From Methylococcaceae bacterium (GTDB lineage: Bacteria > Pseudomonadota > Gammaproteobacteria > Methylococcales > UBA1147): a stretch of DNA of 5,472 nt. The stretch spans positions 1 to 5,472 of the forward strand of contig JAKEEL010000159.1 in NCBI GenBank assembly GCA_022616595.1. The letters run 5' to 3'. Position numbers and translations under genes: made by a program. Shown piece by piece: positions 1-5,472 of the stretch. The notes below the pieces were generated by a model, which was not told where the DNA came from, searched no databases, and saw only the letters and a program-made list of their open reading frames with translations. Every line of letters begins with the position of its first letter. Positions within the stretch are counted from its first letter, which is position 1.

Positions 1-1
1 A

Positions 2-604
2 ACCATCCGAAACAAGGCGGTCGCCAGGAGCCGCGGAGATTACATCGTGTTCATGGACGGTGACTGCGTGGTCTTCCCGGATTTCATCGCGATGCATCGC
101 AAGCTCGCGGAACCCGGGTACTTCGTACCCGGAAATCGCATTTTACTGTCGAGGGAATATACCGGAGAAGTGCTGAACAAGGGCATTCGTTTATACCGGA
201 AATCGTTTTTCTTCTTTCTTCGGCTGTTCTTAACCAGAAAAATCAACCGGTGCACCAGCCTTGTCCGATTGCCTTTGGGTTTTATGAGGCGGCTCCATAA
301 AACCCAATGGCAAAAAGCGAAGACTTGCAATCTCGGGATGTGGCGGGACGATATTACGCGAGTCAACGGCTTTGATGAAACGTATCAGGGATGGGGATAT
401 GAAGATTCCGATCTCGTGATCCGCCTGATTCATGCGGGGGTCCATCGGAAAACGGGACGCCATGCTGTCCCGGTACTGCACTTATGGCATCCGGAAAACG
501 ACCGCAGCCAAGAGCCGTTCAATCTGCAAAGATTTCTGGTTCGACTGGAGGACCAATCGGTGATATTTGCGGAGAAAGGTTTCGACCGGCATACCCGGAT
601 GTAA
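2..604 (+). CDS. Family 2 glycosyltransferase, C-terminal part (5' end outside window)
   Basis: The reading frame is open from base 2 to the TAA at 602-604, about 200 residues; the true start lies to the left. The first visible residues (TIRNKAVARSRGDYIVFMDG) are the end of a GT-A nucleotide-sugar-binding fold. The DGD at residues 19-21 of the visible part is the DxD-type metal/nucleotide-sugar motif. The block VNGFDETYQGWGYEDSDL at residues 121-138 is the hallmark of the galactosyltransferase C-terminal domain (Glyco_transf_7C), where the ED/DSD acidic residues act in catalysis. The enzyme should transfer a sugar from a nucleotide-sugar donor onto a glycan acceptor at the cytoplasmic face of the membrane, as in lipopolysaccharide or capsule synthesis; donor and acceptor cannot be read from sequence. 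A GTG at 47 is not the start, because conserved residues precede it. The linker between the two blocks (residues about 90-104) is encoded by a long inverted repeat. Confidence 0.88.
   Translation, partial: TIRNKAVARSRGDYIVFMDGDCVVFPDFIAMHRKLAEPGYFVPGNRILLSREYTGEVLNKGIRLYRKSFFFFLRLFLTRKINRCTSLVRLPLGFMRRLHKTQWQKAKTCNLGMWRDDITRVNGFDETYQGWGYEDSDLVIRLIHAGVHRKTGRHAVPVLHLWHPENDRSQEPFNLQRFLVRLEDQSVIFAEKGFDRHTRM
269..313. repeat. Near-perfect 18-bp inverted repeat inside the glycosyltransferase gene
   Basis: The left arm TTGCCTTTGGGTTTTATG (269-286) pairs with the right arm CATAAAACCCAATGGCAA (296-313) at 17 of 18 positions; the only mismatch is T274 against T308. The spacer is 9 bases (287-295). The repeat lies wholly within coding sequence, in the linker between the sugar-nucleotide block and the galactosyltransferase-type block. 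No T-run follows either arm on either strand, so it does not look like an intrinsic terminator. Its origin is unknown: a small palindromic insertion or templated correction of a quasi-palindrome are both possible. Confidence 0.85.
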
Positions 605-628
605 CGGAAATTCACGCTTGCAATTGAA

Positions 629-1537
629 ATGATTCCGGACGAGATCGAACTCGAAACCAAAACCGGTATTCTGGCCGGCCTCGAATGGGGTAAGGACTCG
701 GATTCGCCCTTTTTGGCCCTGCACGGATGGCTCGATAATGCCGCGAGTTTCTCCATGCTCGGAAATAACTTACCGGGCTGTCATCTGATCGCGATCGACC
801 TTCCGGGTCACGGTAAATCGATGCACCGCAGCCCGCGTGGTAGCTACCACTTGATCGATTATGCGGAGGATGTATTGAATGCTGCGGACGCCTTCGGATG
901 GAACCGCTTCGGGATGATCGGACATTCGCTCGGGGCTGCGATTGCGAGCATTGTCGCCGGAGCCGTTCCGGAACGGATCACGCAACTGATCTTGATCGAC
1001 GGGATCGGACCCATTTCAAACAGTCCCGGAGATGCCCCGAAACAGCTCCGTCAGGCCTTGCTTCAGCACAGGAATCCGCCGAAAGGAGAATCCAGAACCT
1101 ATCCGGATATCGAAACCGCGATCGCAGCGAGACGACGGGTCGGAGAGATGAGTTCGAAATCGGTGGAACTTTTGGTCAGGCGAGGGCTCCGAAAAACCGC
1201 GGGCGGTTATCGTTGGCGCCATGATCGCCGATTGACCCTGCCCTCGCCCTTGTACCTCACGGAACCCCAGGTTCTCGCGTTTCTGCGTTCGATATCGGCG
1301 CCGACTCTTCTGATCAAGGCGATTGGCGGCATTGTCGACCGCTTCGGTTCGATCGAGCGCATCGTTTCGGTCGCGAAAATTTCCGTGATCGAGCTGCCCG
1401 GAGGCCACCATCTGCATCTGGAAAATCCGCTGCCGGTCGCGGAGGCGATTCTGAATTTTCTTGCGAACCAGTCATCATCCGGCGATCCGCGTTGTCCAAT
1501 CGATGATGACCAACATTACGATGAAGGTACGTCGTAG
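629..1537 (+). CDS. Alpha/beta hydrolase, serine-hydrolase-like (SERHL) type
   Basis: This 302-residue protein has the full alpha/beta-hydrolase signature. The oxyanion-hole motif HGWLDN is at residues 32-37, the strand/turn AIDLPGHGKS at 55-64, the nucleophile elbow GHSLGA at 98-103 with Ser100, the SERHL-like DGIGP at 123-127, and the His block GGHHLHLENP at 257-266, where His259 aligns with the catalytic His. The acid is less clear: Asp123 after strand 6 or Asp236 are candidates, since the usual strand-7 acid position reads KAIGG. Residues about 128-215 form a cap. It is presumably a cytoplasmic esterase or C-C/thioester hydrolase of unknown substrate; no signal peptide is visible. The ATG at 629 is the first possible start after the in-frame stop at 604, although the ribosome site is weak. 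The last 20 or so residues are polar and acidic and are probably a disordered tail. Confidence 0.9.
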   Translation: MIPDEIELETKTGILAGLEWGKDSDSPFLALHGWLDNAASFSMLGNNLPGCHLIAIDLPGHGKSMHRSPRGSYHLIDYAEDVLNAADAFGWNRFGMIGHSLGAAIASIVAGAVPERITQLILIDGIGPISNSPGDAPKQLRQALLQHRNPPKGESRTYPDIETAIAARRRVGEMSSKSVELLVRRGLRKTAGGYRWRHDRRLTLPSPLYLTEPQVLAFLRSISAPTLLIKAIGGIVDRFGSIERIVSVAKISVIELPGGHHLHLENPLPVAEAILNFLANQSSSGDPRCPIDDDQHYDEGTS

Positions 1538-1550
1538 ATACCGTCTTCAA

Positions 1551-1594
1551 GCGCATCATTCGCAATTGATGCGCCTCCTTCGGCGTATCCGACA
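1551..1594 (-). repeat. Overlapping hairpins, REP-like intergenic element
   Basis: Two stems compete for the same bases. Stem 1 is a perfect 8-bp pair, GCGCATCA (1551-1558) with TGATGCGC (1567-1574), loop 8. Stem 2 is GATGCGCC (1568-1575) with GGCGTATC (1582-1589), 8 bp including one G-U, loop 6. Read on the minus strand, bases 1594 to 1580 give TGTCGGATACGCCGA, which matches the second intergenic hairpin (3666-3680, TGTAGGATGTGCTGA) at 11 of 15 positions. This suggests a dispersed repeat family, from memory similar to hairpin repeats common in Gammaproteobacteria. No T-run follows, so rho-independent termination is not supported. The whole gap from 1538 to 1649 otherwise shows nothing I can name. 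Confidence 0.5.
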
Positions 1595-1649
1595 TTTCCT
1601 TGGTTTTTCGGGGCGGCCAAAACACTCCATGATCCTTAGGTGAAGCGCA

Positions 1650-2234
1650 ATGAACGAAATTACCGCCGACCTCATACTCGATACCGCATTGGAAATGGCC
1701 GAGTCCACTTCCTGGGAAAGATTGCATTTGTATCAATTGGCGAGCCGGTTGAACATTACCCTGGACAGGATCCGTCGATATTTCCCGCAGAAAGATGATC
1801 TGGTCGAGGCCTGGTTCGACCGAGCCGATTCGTCCCTGCTCGAGTTCAGTCCGGGCAGCGAATTCCTTAGCCTCTCCAAGGGTGAGCGATTGGAACACGT
1901 CATGATGATCTGGTTCGATCGATTGTCGTCGCATCATCGCATAACCCGCCAGATGATGGCCTACAAACTGGAGTTCGGCCATCTGCACCTGCAGGTACAG
2001 GGACTCATGCGGGTCAGCCGTACGGTGCAGTGGTTCCGCGAAGCGGCGCGGCTTGAAACCACCGGTCTGTGCCGTATTTTAGGCGAAACGCTGCTAACCG
2101 GTATTTATCTGCTCACGTTTGCTTATTGGTTGACCGATGATTCACGGGAGCAGCAGAAAACCCGCGCCTTTCTGCAAGGACACCTGAAACGGGCGCAAAG
2201 ACTTTCCCGGATTGCTGTCCTGTTCGAAACATAA
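1650..2234 (+). CDS. TetR-like transcriptional regulator, divergent
   Basis: This 194-residue protein begins with a TetR-type helix-turn-helix at about residues 5-50. A first helix (ITADLILDTALEMAE) is followed by LYQLASRLNITLDRIRRYFP and then QKDDLVEAWFDRAD, matching the family's layout of 'A..lGv....l..yF..K..Ll'. The remaining 140 residues are helical ligand-binding/dimerisation sequence of no recognised subfamily. The recognition helix departs from the usual 'gtlYyhF' pattern (TLDRIRRYF), so DNA specificity cannot be guessed. The ribosome site AGGTGA (1638-1643) sits 6 bases before the ATG and supports this start. The next gene follows after 18 bases, so the two are probably co-transcribed. 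Some such proteins have lost DNA binding (as in COQ9-like proteins), so regulator function is likely but not certain. Confidence 0.75.
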   Translation: MNEITADLILDTALEMAESTSWERLHLYQLASRLNITLDRIRRYFPQKDDLVEAWFDRADSSLLEFSPGSEFLSLSKGERLEHVMMIWFDRLSSHHRITRQMMAYKLEFGHLHLQVQGLMRVSRTVQWFREAARLETTGLCRILGETLLTGIYLLTFAYWLTDDSREQQKTRAFLQGHLKRAQRLSRIAVLFET

Positions 2235-2252
2235 AACCGCACCGGGGCATCA

Positions 2253-3320
2253 TTGGACACCGTGACCCATGCGGTCATCGGGGCGCTGGCGGTCAGGGTG
2301 CCGCGACCTGGCTATTATGCCGGCTCGGGCTTGAGCGAACGCGTGCGGCTAACGGCCGTCGCCTTGGCTTCGGCGTTCCCGGACATGGACTATGCGGGAT
2401 TCCTGGTCGATCCGTACCGATTCATCACCGAATGGCACCGGGGAATCAGCCATTCATTGTTGCTGTTACCCTTATGGGCGGGTTTACTCGGGCTGCTTTT
2501 ATCGGTCGCCGCTGGCCGTTCCGCTTTGCGCATGGAGTTGATCCGGCTGTGCGGCCTGGGTTTATTGTTACACATCCTGTTCGATCTGATTACGGTTTAC
2601 GGGACCCGGATTTTCGCGCCTTGGAGCGATACTCGAATCGCGCTCGATCTGGCCTATGACGCGGATCTCTGGATCGCCGCGATTGCTTCGCTCAGCCTGC
2701 TACTGAGCTTTTATCGCAGGGTTTTCGCACGCGTCGGGATGCTTTTCCTCGGACTTTACTTGGGATTGACGCTGATCGCACAATCGGCCGCGATTCGTAT
2801 CGGCGAAAACCTGCGGACGGTTTCCGTTCAGAAAATTCATGCGATCCCGCACCCGCTGTCACCGTTTCACCGAATTCTGGTCATCGAAACAAGTTCCGGC
2901 TATCGGCTTGCCCTGCTGGATTTGTCGGGGCTGCGCGACATATTGTCCGTTCTGGACCCGTCGGACCGAAGCGGGCTTGGCCGGTATCGAAACAAGGAAA
3001 CGCTGCAATGGAGATGGCGGAGAAAACCCGGAATTCCGGGACCGGGCCGGGAAATCGTTCACGCTGCATGGCGTCATGAAGACATGAAGCGTTTCCGCCG
3101 TTTCGCGGTATTGCCGGTGGTCTATCGAATCGACCGGGAACGATACCCGGTATGCGTCTGGTTTACCGATCTGCGTTACATGATTCCTCGCATCATTCCG
3201 CCATTTCGATACGGAATGTGTCGAAATGGTCCGGATTCCGAATGGCATGGATATCGCCTGAAACAGTTTACGCAATCCGAGCGCGAAACGATCGAATCGT
3301 CCCAGGGCCTTAAACCCTAA
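2253..3320 (+). CDS. Membrane-bound metal-dependent hydrolase, DUF457/YdjM type
   Basis: The N-terminal half matches the YdjM/YbcI-type family (PF04307). It starts MDTVTHAVIGAL, then shows AFPDMDY at residues 41-47, WHRGISHS at 61-68, and LLHILFDLITVYGTRIFAPW at 105-124. The repeated His and Asp residues (His6, Asp44, Asp46, His62, His67, His107, Asp111) are the expected metal ligands. Hydrophobic segments at about 68-87, 95-115, 137-154 and 161-181 suggest four membrane helices. Residues about 190-355 form a charged, probably soluble C-terminal domain rich in Arg and Trp that I do not recognise. The start is TTG at 2253: an in-frame TAA lies at 2232-2234 and the family consensus begins exactly at this codon; GGGG at 2243-2246 may serve as ribosome site. 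The family is annotated as hydrolase by its metal motif and the substrate is unknown. It follows the TetR-like gene by 18 bases. Confidence 0.88.
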   Translation: MDTVTHAVIGALAVRVPRPGYYAGSGLSERVRLTAVALASAFPDMDYAGFLVDPYRFITEWHRGISHSLLLLPLWAGLLGLLLSVAAGRSALRMELIRLCGLGLLLHILFDLITVYGTRIFAPWSDTRIALDLAYDADLWIAAIASLSLLLSFYRRVFARVGMLFLGLYLGLTLIAQSAAIRIGENLRTVSVQKIHAIPHPLSPFHRILVIETSSGYRLALLDLSGLRDILSVLDPSDRSGLGRYRNKETLQWRWRRKPGIPGPGREIVHAAWRHEDMKRFRRFAVLPVVYRIDRERYPVCVWFTDLRYMIPRIIPPFRYGMCRNGPDSEWHGYRLKQFTQSERETIESSQGLKP

Positions 3321-3352
3321 GCCCGGATTCGCGCTGGAAATCACACGAAGTG

Positions 3353-3381
3353 TTTACGCCTGCCGAATTTTTGCGCAGAAT
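3353..3381 (+). promoter_or_regulatory. Candidate sigma-70 promoter for the rubredoxin gene
   Basis: In the 136-base gap before rubredoxin, TTTACG (3353-3358) and CAGAAT (3376-3381) are separated by 17 bases. Each hexamer matches the sigma-70 consensus at 4 of 6 positions. The position, about 75 bases before the ATG, is reasonable. This is a pattern match only. The rest of the gap (3382-3444) holds short GC-rich dyads (CCCG 3384-3387 with CGGG 3394-3397) but no operator I recognise. Confidence 0.3.
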
Positions 3382-3456
3382 ACCCCGCTGCAACGGGTGA
3401 AGCCCCGATCGATTCGAAGTTGACGCTCATGTTAATTACAGCTCGGAGGAAACAAG

Positions 3457-3624
3457 ATGACCGAATTTAGAAAGTATGTATGTGTGGTCTGCGGACATGT
3501 TTATGATGAAGCAGACGGCGATCCGGACGGTGGAATTCCACCCGGAACCCTCTGGGACGATGTCCCCGATACATGGGTCTGCCCGGAATGCGGTGCGGCG
3601 AAGAGCGATTTCGAACCCATGTAA
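3457..3624 (+). CDS. rubA: Rubredoxin
   Basis: This 55-residue protein is a complete type I rubredoxin. Its two knuckles are [20 protein letters not shown] starting at Cys9, with Cys9 and Cys12, and [16 protein letters not shown] with Cys42 and Cys45. The four cysteines bind one iron. The intervening [18 protein letters not shown] block is the family consensus, including the conserved aromatic residues Tyr16, Trp33 and Trp40 and a C-terminal Phe52. It is a cytoplasmic one-electron carrier. A strong ribosome site GGAGGA (3445-3450) lies 6 bases before the ATG. The gene for a rubredoxin-reductase-like flavoprotein follows 98 bases downstream, as in alkane hydroxylase and oxidative/nitrosative stress systems. 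The electron acceptor is not in the window, so which pathway it serves is open. Confidence 0.97.
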   Translation: MTEFRKYVCVVCGHVYDEADGDPDGGIPPGTLWDDVPDTWVCPECGAAKSDFEPM

Positions 3625-3645
3625 ACCGAATTGAGATGTCCTGAC

Positions 3646-3660
3646 TTATTATAGTAATAA
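3646..3660. repeat. AT-rich perfect palindrome between rubredoxin and reductase
   Basis: TTATTA (3646-3651) and TAATAA (3655-3660) form a perfect dyad around the 3-base centre TAG. It stands out against the GC-rich surroundings and lies 21 bases after the rubredoxin stop codon. It may be a protein-binding site, a weak stem in the mRNA or the edge of the adjacent repeat element. It does not match an FNR or a full Fur box. Confidence 0.5.
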
Positions 3661-3665
3661 TCCAT

Positions 3666-3697
3666 TGTAGGATGTGCTGAGGTACGAAGCACAGCAT
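3666..3697 (+). repeat. REP-like intergenic hairpin
   Basis: TGTGCT (3673-3678) pairs perfectly with AGCACA (3688-3693) around a 9-base loop, with partial extension by ATG and CAT outside a bulge. The order GTAGGATGTGCTGAG, then CGAAGCAC, then CAT is, from memory, the form of a hairpin repeat dispersed through many gammaproteobacterial genomes. A related sequence lies in opposite orientation at 1580-1594. It sits between rubredoxin and its reductase, where it could affect mRNA stability or attenuate read-through. No T-run follows it. Confidence 0.5.
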
Positions 3698-3722
3698 TGG
3701 CGATCGGACAATCCGGAGCATC

Positions 3723-4742
3723 ATGCATATTGTCGTCATCGGATCGGGAATCGGCGGCGTGACCTTTTCCGAAGAAATACTCAAACGCCGACAGGATTGC
3801 AAGGTCACGCTGGTGACCCGGGAAACACACGGCTATTATTCCCGTCCTTTGCTTTCCCACGGTTTCACACGCGAGGATATCGAAGACAAAATCATCATGA
3901 AGCCGTTTGCGGCACTGGAAGCGGCCGGCATCACGGTGAAAGCCGGTGTCGATGTCACCCGGCTCGACCGGGCCGCCAGGACGGTCGAAATCCGGGACCG
4001 GGAAACCGACTGCCGGCTTTCGTATGACAAGCTGGTTTTCGCGACCGGATCGGCCGCGTTGATTCCGCCGCCTTTCCGTTCCATCGAAGTGCGGTATTAC
4101 GTACTGAACAGCCTCGACGACTTGAAAGAACTGCGGTCCTTGCGGAACGGCTGGCGTCTACTGAAAAAAATACCGCACTGGGCCGTGATCGGGGGAGGCC
4201 TGATCGGCTGTGAAGTTGCTTCGGATCTCGCGGCAGCCGGGGATTTTGTACATTTGTTTCATGCGATGCCCCGATTGATGGAACGGCAGCTCGTGGACGG
4301 AGATTCCAAGAGCCTTCTGACCGTACTCGAGAATTCGCGCATCAAAGTCGAACTCGATTGCGCGGTGCAGCGTTTCGAAACGCGCGGGGATGGAATCACC
4401 GTGATCTACGCGGGTGGAGAAAGAAGCGGTTTCGATGCACTCATCATCGCGTGCGGATTCAACCCGCGGATCGATCTCGCGCGGGAGGCCGGGCTGGCGG
4501 TCAATCGCGGGATCCGGGTTGACCAACAACTCACGACCAGCGATCCGGATATCTTTGCGATCGGTGATGTCGCCGAATGCGCCGACGGCAAAATTTATGC
4601 TTACGTGACACCCATCCGAAATCAGGCCATCTGGCTGTCCGGCTGTCTGTCCAGTACGACGAGCGGTTCCTGGGAGCCGCCTTTCTTTAAACCGAAAGCC
4701 AAAGTGCATGGCTTCAATGCCGAGTACCCCTATTTATTTTGA
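3723..4742 (+). CDS. rubB: FAD/NAD-dependent oxidoreductase, rubredoxin reductase-like, short C terminus
   Basis: This 339-residue flavoprotein belongs to the pyridine nucleotide-disulfide oxidoreductase fold without the redox disulfide. The FAD ADP-binding motif GSGIGG is at residues 7-12. YYSRPLLSHGF at 38-48 matches the 'Y.kPmLS' segment of rubredoxin and NO reductases (RubB, NorW). FATGS at 106-110, the NAD-binding GGGLIGCEVA at 157-166, ACGFNPR at 243-249 and IFAIGDVAE at 277-285 complete the signature. It should pass electrons from NAD(P)H through FAD to rubredoxin, whose gene lies just upstream. Family members are usually about 380-390 residues. This one ends 43 residues after YVTPIRNQA, with FKPKAKVHGF and YPYLF, and so lacks most of the C-terminal domain that contacts rubredoxin. 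The ATG at 3723 follows GGAG (3715-3718) by 4 bases. Its partner could still be the adjacent rubredoxin, but this is inferred. Confidence 0.88.
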   Translation: MHIVVIGSGIGGVTFSEEILKRRQDCKVTLVTRETHGYYSRPLLSHGFTREDIEDKIIMKPFAALEAAGITVKAGVDVTRLDRAARTVEIRDRETDCRLSYDKLVFATGSAALIPPPFRSIEVRYYVLNSLDDLKELRSLRNGWRLLKKIPHWAVIGGGLIGCEVASDLAAAGDFVHLFHAMPRLMERQLVDGDSKSLLTVLENSRIKVELDCAVQRFETRGDGITVIYAGGERSGFDALIIACGFNPRIDLAREAGLAVNRGIRVDQQLTTSDPDIFAIGDVAECADGKIYAYVTPIRNQAIWLSGCLSSTTSGSWEPPFFKPKAKVHGFNAEYPYLF

Positions 4743-4771
4743 ACGCGGAACGTGAAGTATTCGGATTCCCG

Positions 4772-5472
4772 ATGCTTTCGGGTCGTCTGTGTTGCAGGGC
4801 GGCGGCCGAAACGGCATTGATGCTGGCATGTTTGCTGAGTTGGGCGGCTGCCGTTGCGGAAAGCGTACCCAACCTCATGTTGGGCCGCAGCGTGGTCAAA
4901 GTCATGGCCGATTCGAGTACCGGCCGGGTCTCCATGGGTTCCGGTGTCGTGGTGGCGCAGGACCGGGTCGCAACCAATTGTCATGTAACCCGTTCCGCCA
5001 ACTCGATCGTCGTATCAAAAGGCATCTCCGGTTACCCGGTAGTCGCCCAATCGGCGCTGCCGGAACAGGATGTTTGCATCTTGCATACGCTGAATCTGAA
5101 GCTGCCCGCGGCCCGGCTCGGGAAGATCAGCCAGGTTTCGCCGGGGGACGAAATCTTTGTGTTCGGTTTCCCATCGGCCGTCGGGCTTGGCATGGTACGC
5201 GGCGTGGTCCGCGAGCTGCATGCACTGGGCGATGATTTTATTCTGGAGACAGACGCGGGCTTCATGCGCGGCACCAGCGGCGGTGCGCTGTTCACGGCCC
5301 AGGGTGACCTGATCGCACTGCCGACCTTCATGCTCAAGGACGAAAGCGGAGGCCACTTCTATGCGGTGCCGGTCGAATGGGTGCGCAAGGCGCTCGCGCA
5401 GCATTCATCACCGGTATCCGAACTGGATGGCCTTACATTCTGGGAAAGCGGTCGGTTTGGGAAAGGGAAAAA
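4772..5472 (+). CDS. Exported trypsin-like serine protease (S1C/DegP-like fold), 3' end outside window
   Basis: The frame is open from 4772 to the right edge, 233 codons with no stop. Residues 1-29 form a signal peptide: a short basic start (MLSGRLCCR), a hydrophobic core (ALMLACLLSW) and an AAAVA cleavage site before Glu30, so the enzyme should act in the periplasm. The catalytic triad is clear: His71 in ATNCHV (67-72), Asp100 in EQDVCIL (98-104) and Ser169 in GTSGGALF (167-174), with FYAVPVEWV at 196-204 closing the beta-barrel as in HtrA-like proteases. The triad serine motif reads GTSGGA instead of the common GNSGGP. Cys70 and Cys102 flank the catalytic His and Asp. No PDZ domain has appeared by the window end. 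ATG 4772 is chosen because it gives a full signal peptide; ATG 4820 would remove its basic start. The ribosome site is weak. It starts 29 bases after the reductase stop, so read-through expression is likely. The substrate is unknown. Confidence 0.88.
   Translation, partial: MLSGRLCCRAAAETALMLACLLSWAAAVAESVPNLMLGRSVVKVMADSSTGRVSMGSGVVVAQDRVATNCHVTRSANSIVVSKGISGYPVVAQSALPEQDVCILHTLNLKLPAARLGKISQVSPGDEIFVFGFPSAVGLGMVRGVVRELHALGDDFILETDAGFMRGTSGGALFTAQGDLIALPTFMLKDESGGHFYAVPVEWVRKALAQHSSPVSELDGLTFWESGRFGKGK

Noticed and set aside
1600..1619. TTGG...CCAA dyad before the TetR-like gene as an operator
   Set aside because: Only 4-bp arms 12 bases apart; expected by chance and not supported by a known TetR site.
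1461..1643. A possible 60-residue basic protein on the + strand
   Set aside because: It overlaps the hydrolase end, and its sequence is largely a translation of the hairpin element. No ribosome site or motif supports it.
1314..1988. A 224-codon open frame on the minus strand
   Set aside because: It runs antisense across the end of the hydrolase and the start of the TetR-like gene, both with clear family motifs. Its translation shows no recognisable motif.
3305..3324. Imperfect hairpin (GGGCCTTA with TAAGCCC) over the stop codon of the DUF457-type gene as a terminator
   Set aside because: The stem is short with a bulge and has no T-run after it; the case for rho-independent termination is too weak.
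3501..3860. Minus-strand open frames opposite rubredoxin and the reductase start
   Set aside because: They are antisense to the unmistakable rubredoxin sequence and have no motif of their own.
4739..4772. Alternative TTG start at 4739 for the protease
   Set aside because: It overlaps the reductase stop codon and would place non-signal residues (including Glu, Arg, Glu) before the signal peptide. ATG 4772 gives a normal signal peptide.

Overview
The window looks like chromosomal DNA of a free-living proteobacterium, most likely a gammaproteobacterium. The evidence is moderate-to-high GC by eye, tight co-directional packing, protein families typical of that group (SERHL-type hydrolase, rubredoxin/rubredoxin reductase pair, exported TNCHV-type serine protease), and intergenic hairpins resembling dispersed repeats of Gammaproteobacteria. 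I cannot name a genus. Every gene I accept lies on the + strand. I see no tRNA, rRNA, CRISPR array, transposase or phage gene.

Layout. (1) 2-604: the C-terminal part of a family 2 glycosyltransferase whose start lies left of the window. Its coding sequence contains a striking near-perfect 18-bp inverted repeat at 269-313. (2) 629-1537: an alpha/beta hydrolase of the serine-hydrolase-like (SERHL) type, 24 bases after the glycosyltransferase. (3) 1538-1649: a short non-coding gap with two overlapping, mutually exclusive hairpins. (4) 1650-2234 and 2253-3320: a divergent TetR-like regulator followed after 18 bases by a membrane-bound metal-dependent hydrolase (DUF457/YdjM type) that starts with TTG. 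(5) 3321-3456: a gap with a candidate sigma-70 promoter. (6) 3457-3624 and 3723-4742: a 55-residue rubredoxin and an FAD/NAD-dependent rubredoxin-reductase-like protein with a short C terminus. They are separated by an AT-rich palindrome and a repeat-like hairpin. (7) 4772-5472: a secreted trypsin-like serine protease with a visible signal peptide and complete His/Asp/Ser triad. It runs off the right edge.

How the genes may work together. Rubredoxin and its reductase form a recognisable electron-transfer pair (NAD(P)H to FAD to rubredoxin to an acceptor such as an alkane hydroxylase, superoxide reductase or NO/O2 reductase). The acceptor is not in the window. The protease starts 29 bases after the reductase stop and may be co-transcribed, but its substrate is unknown. 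The glycosyltransferase and hydrolase may be the end of an upstream unit, possibly for surface polysaccharide, though the hydrolase itself gives no such clue.

I did not find a clearly new multi-gene system. The most unusual signals are the long inverted repeat inside the glycosyltransferase, two related intergenic hairpins in opposite orientation, and the reductase that lacks most of the usual rubredoxin-binding C-terminal domain.
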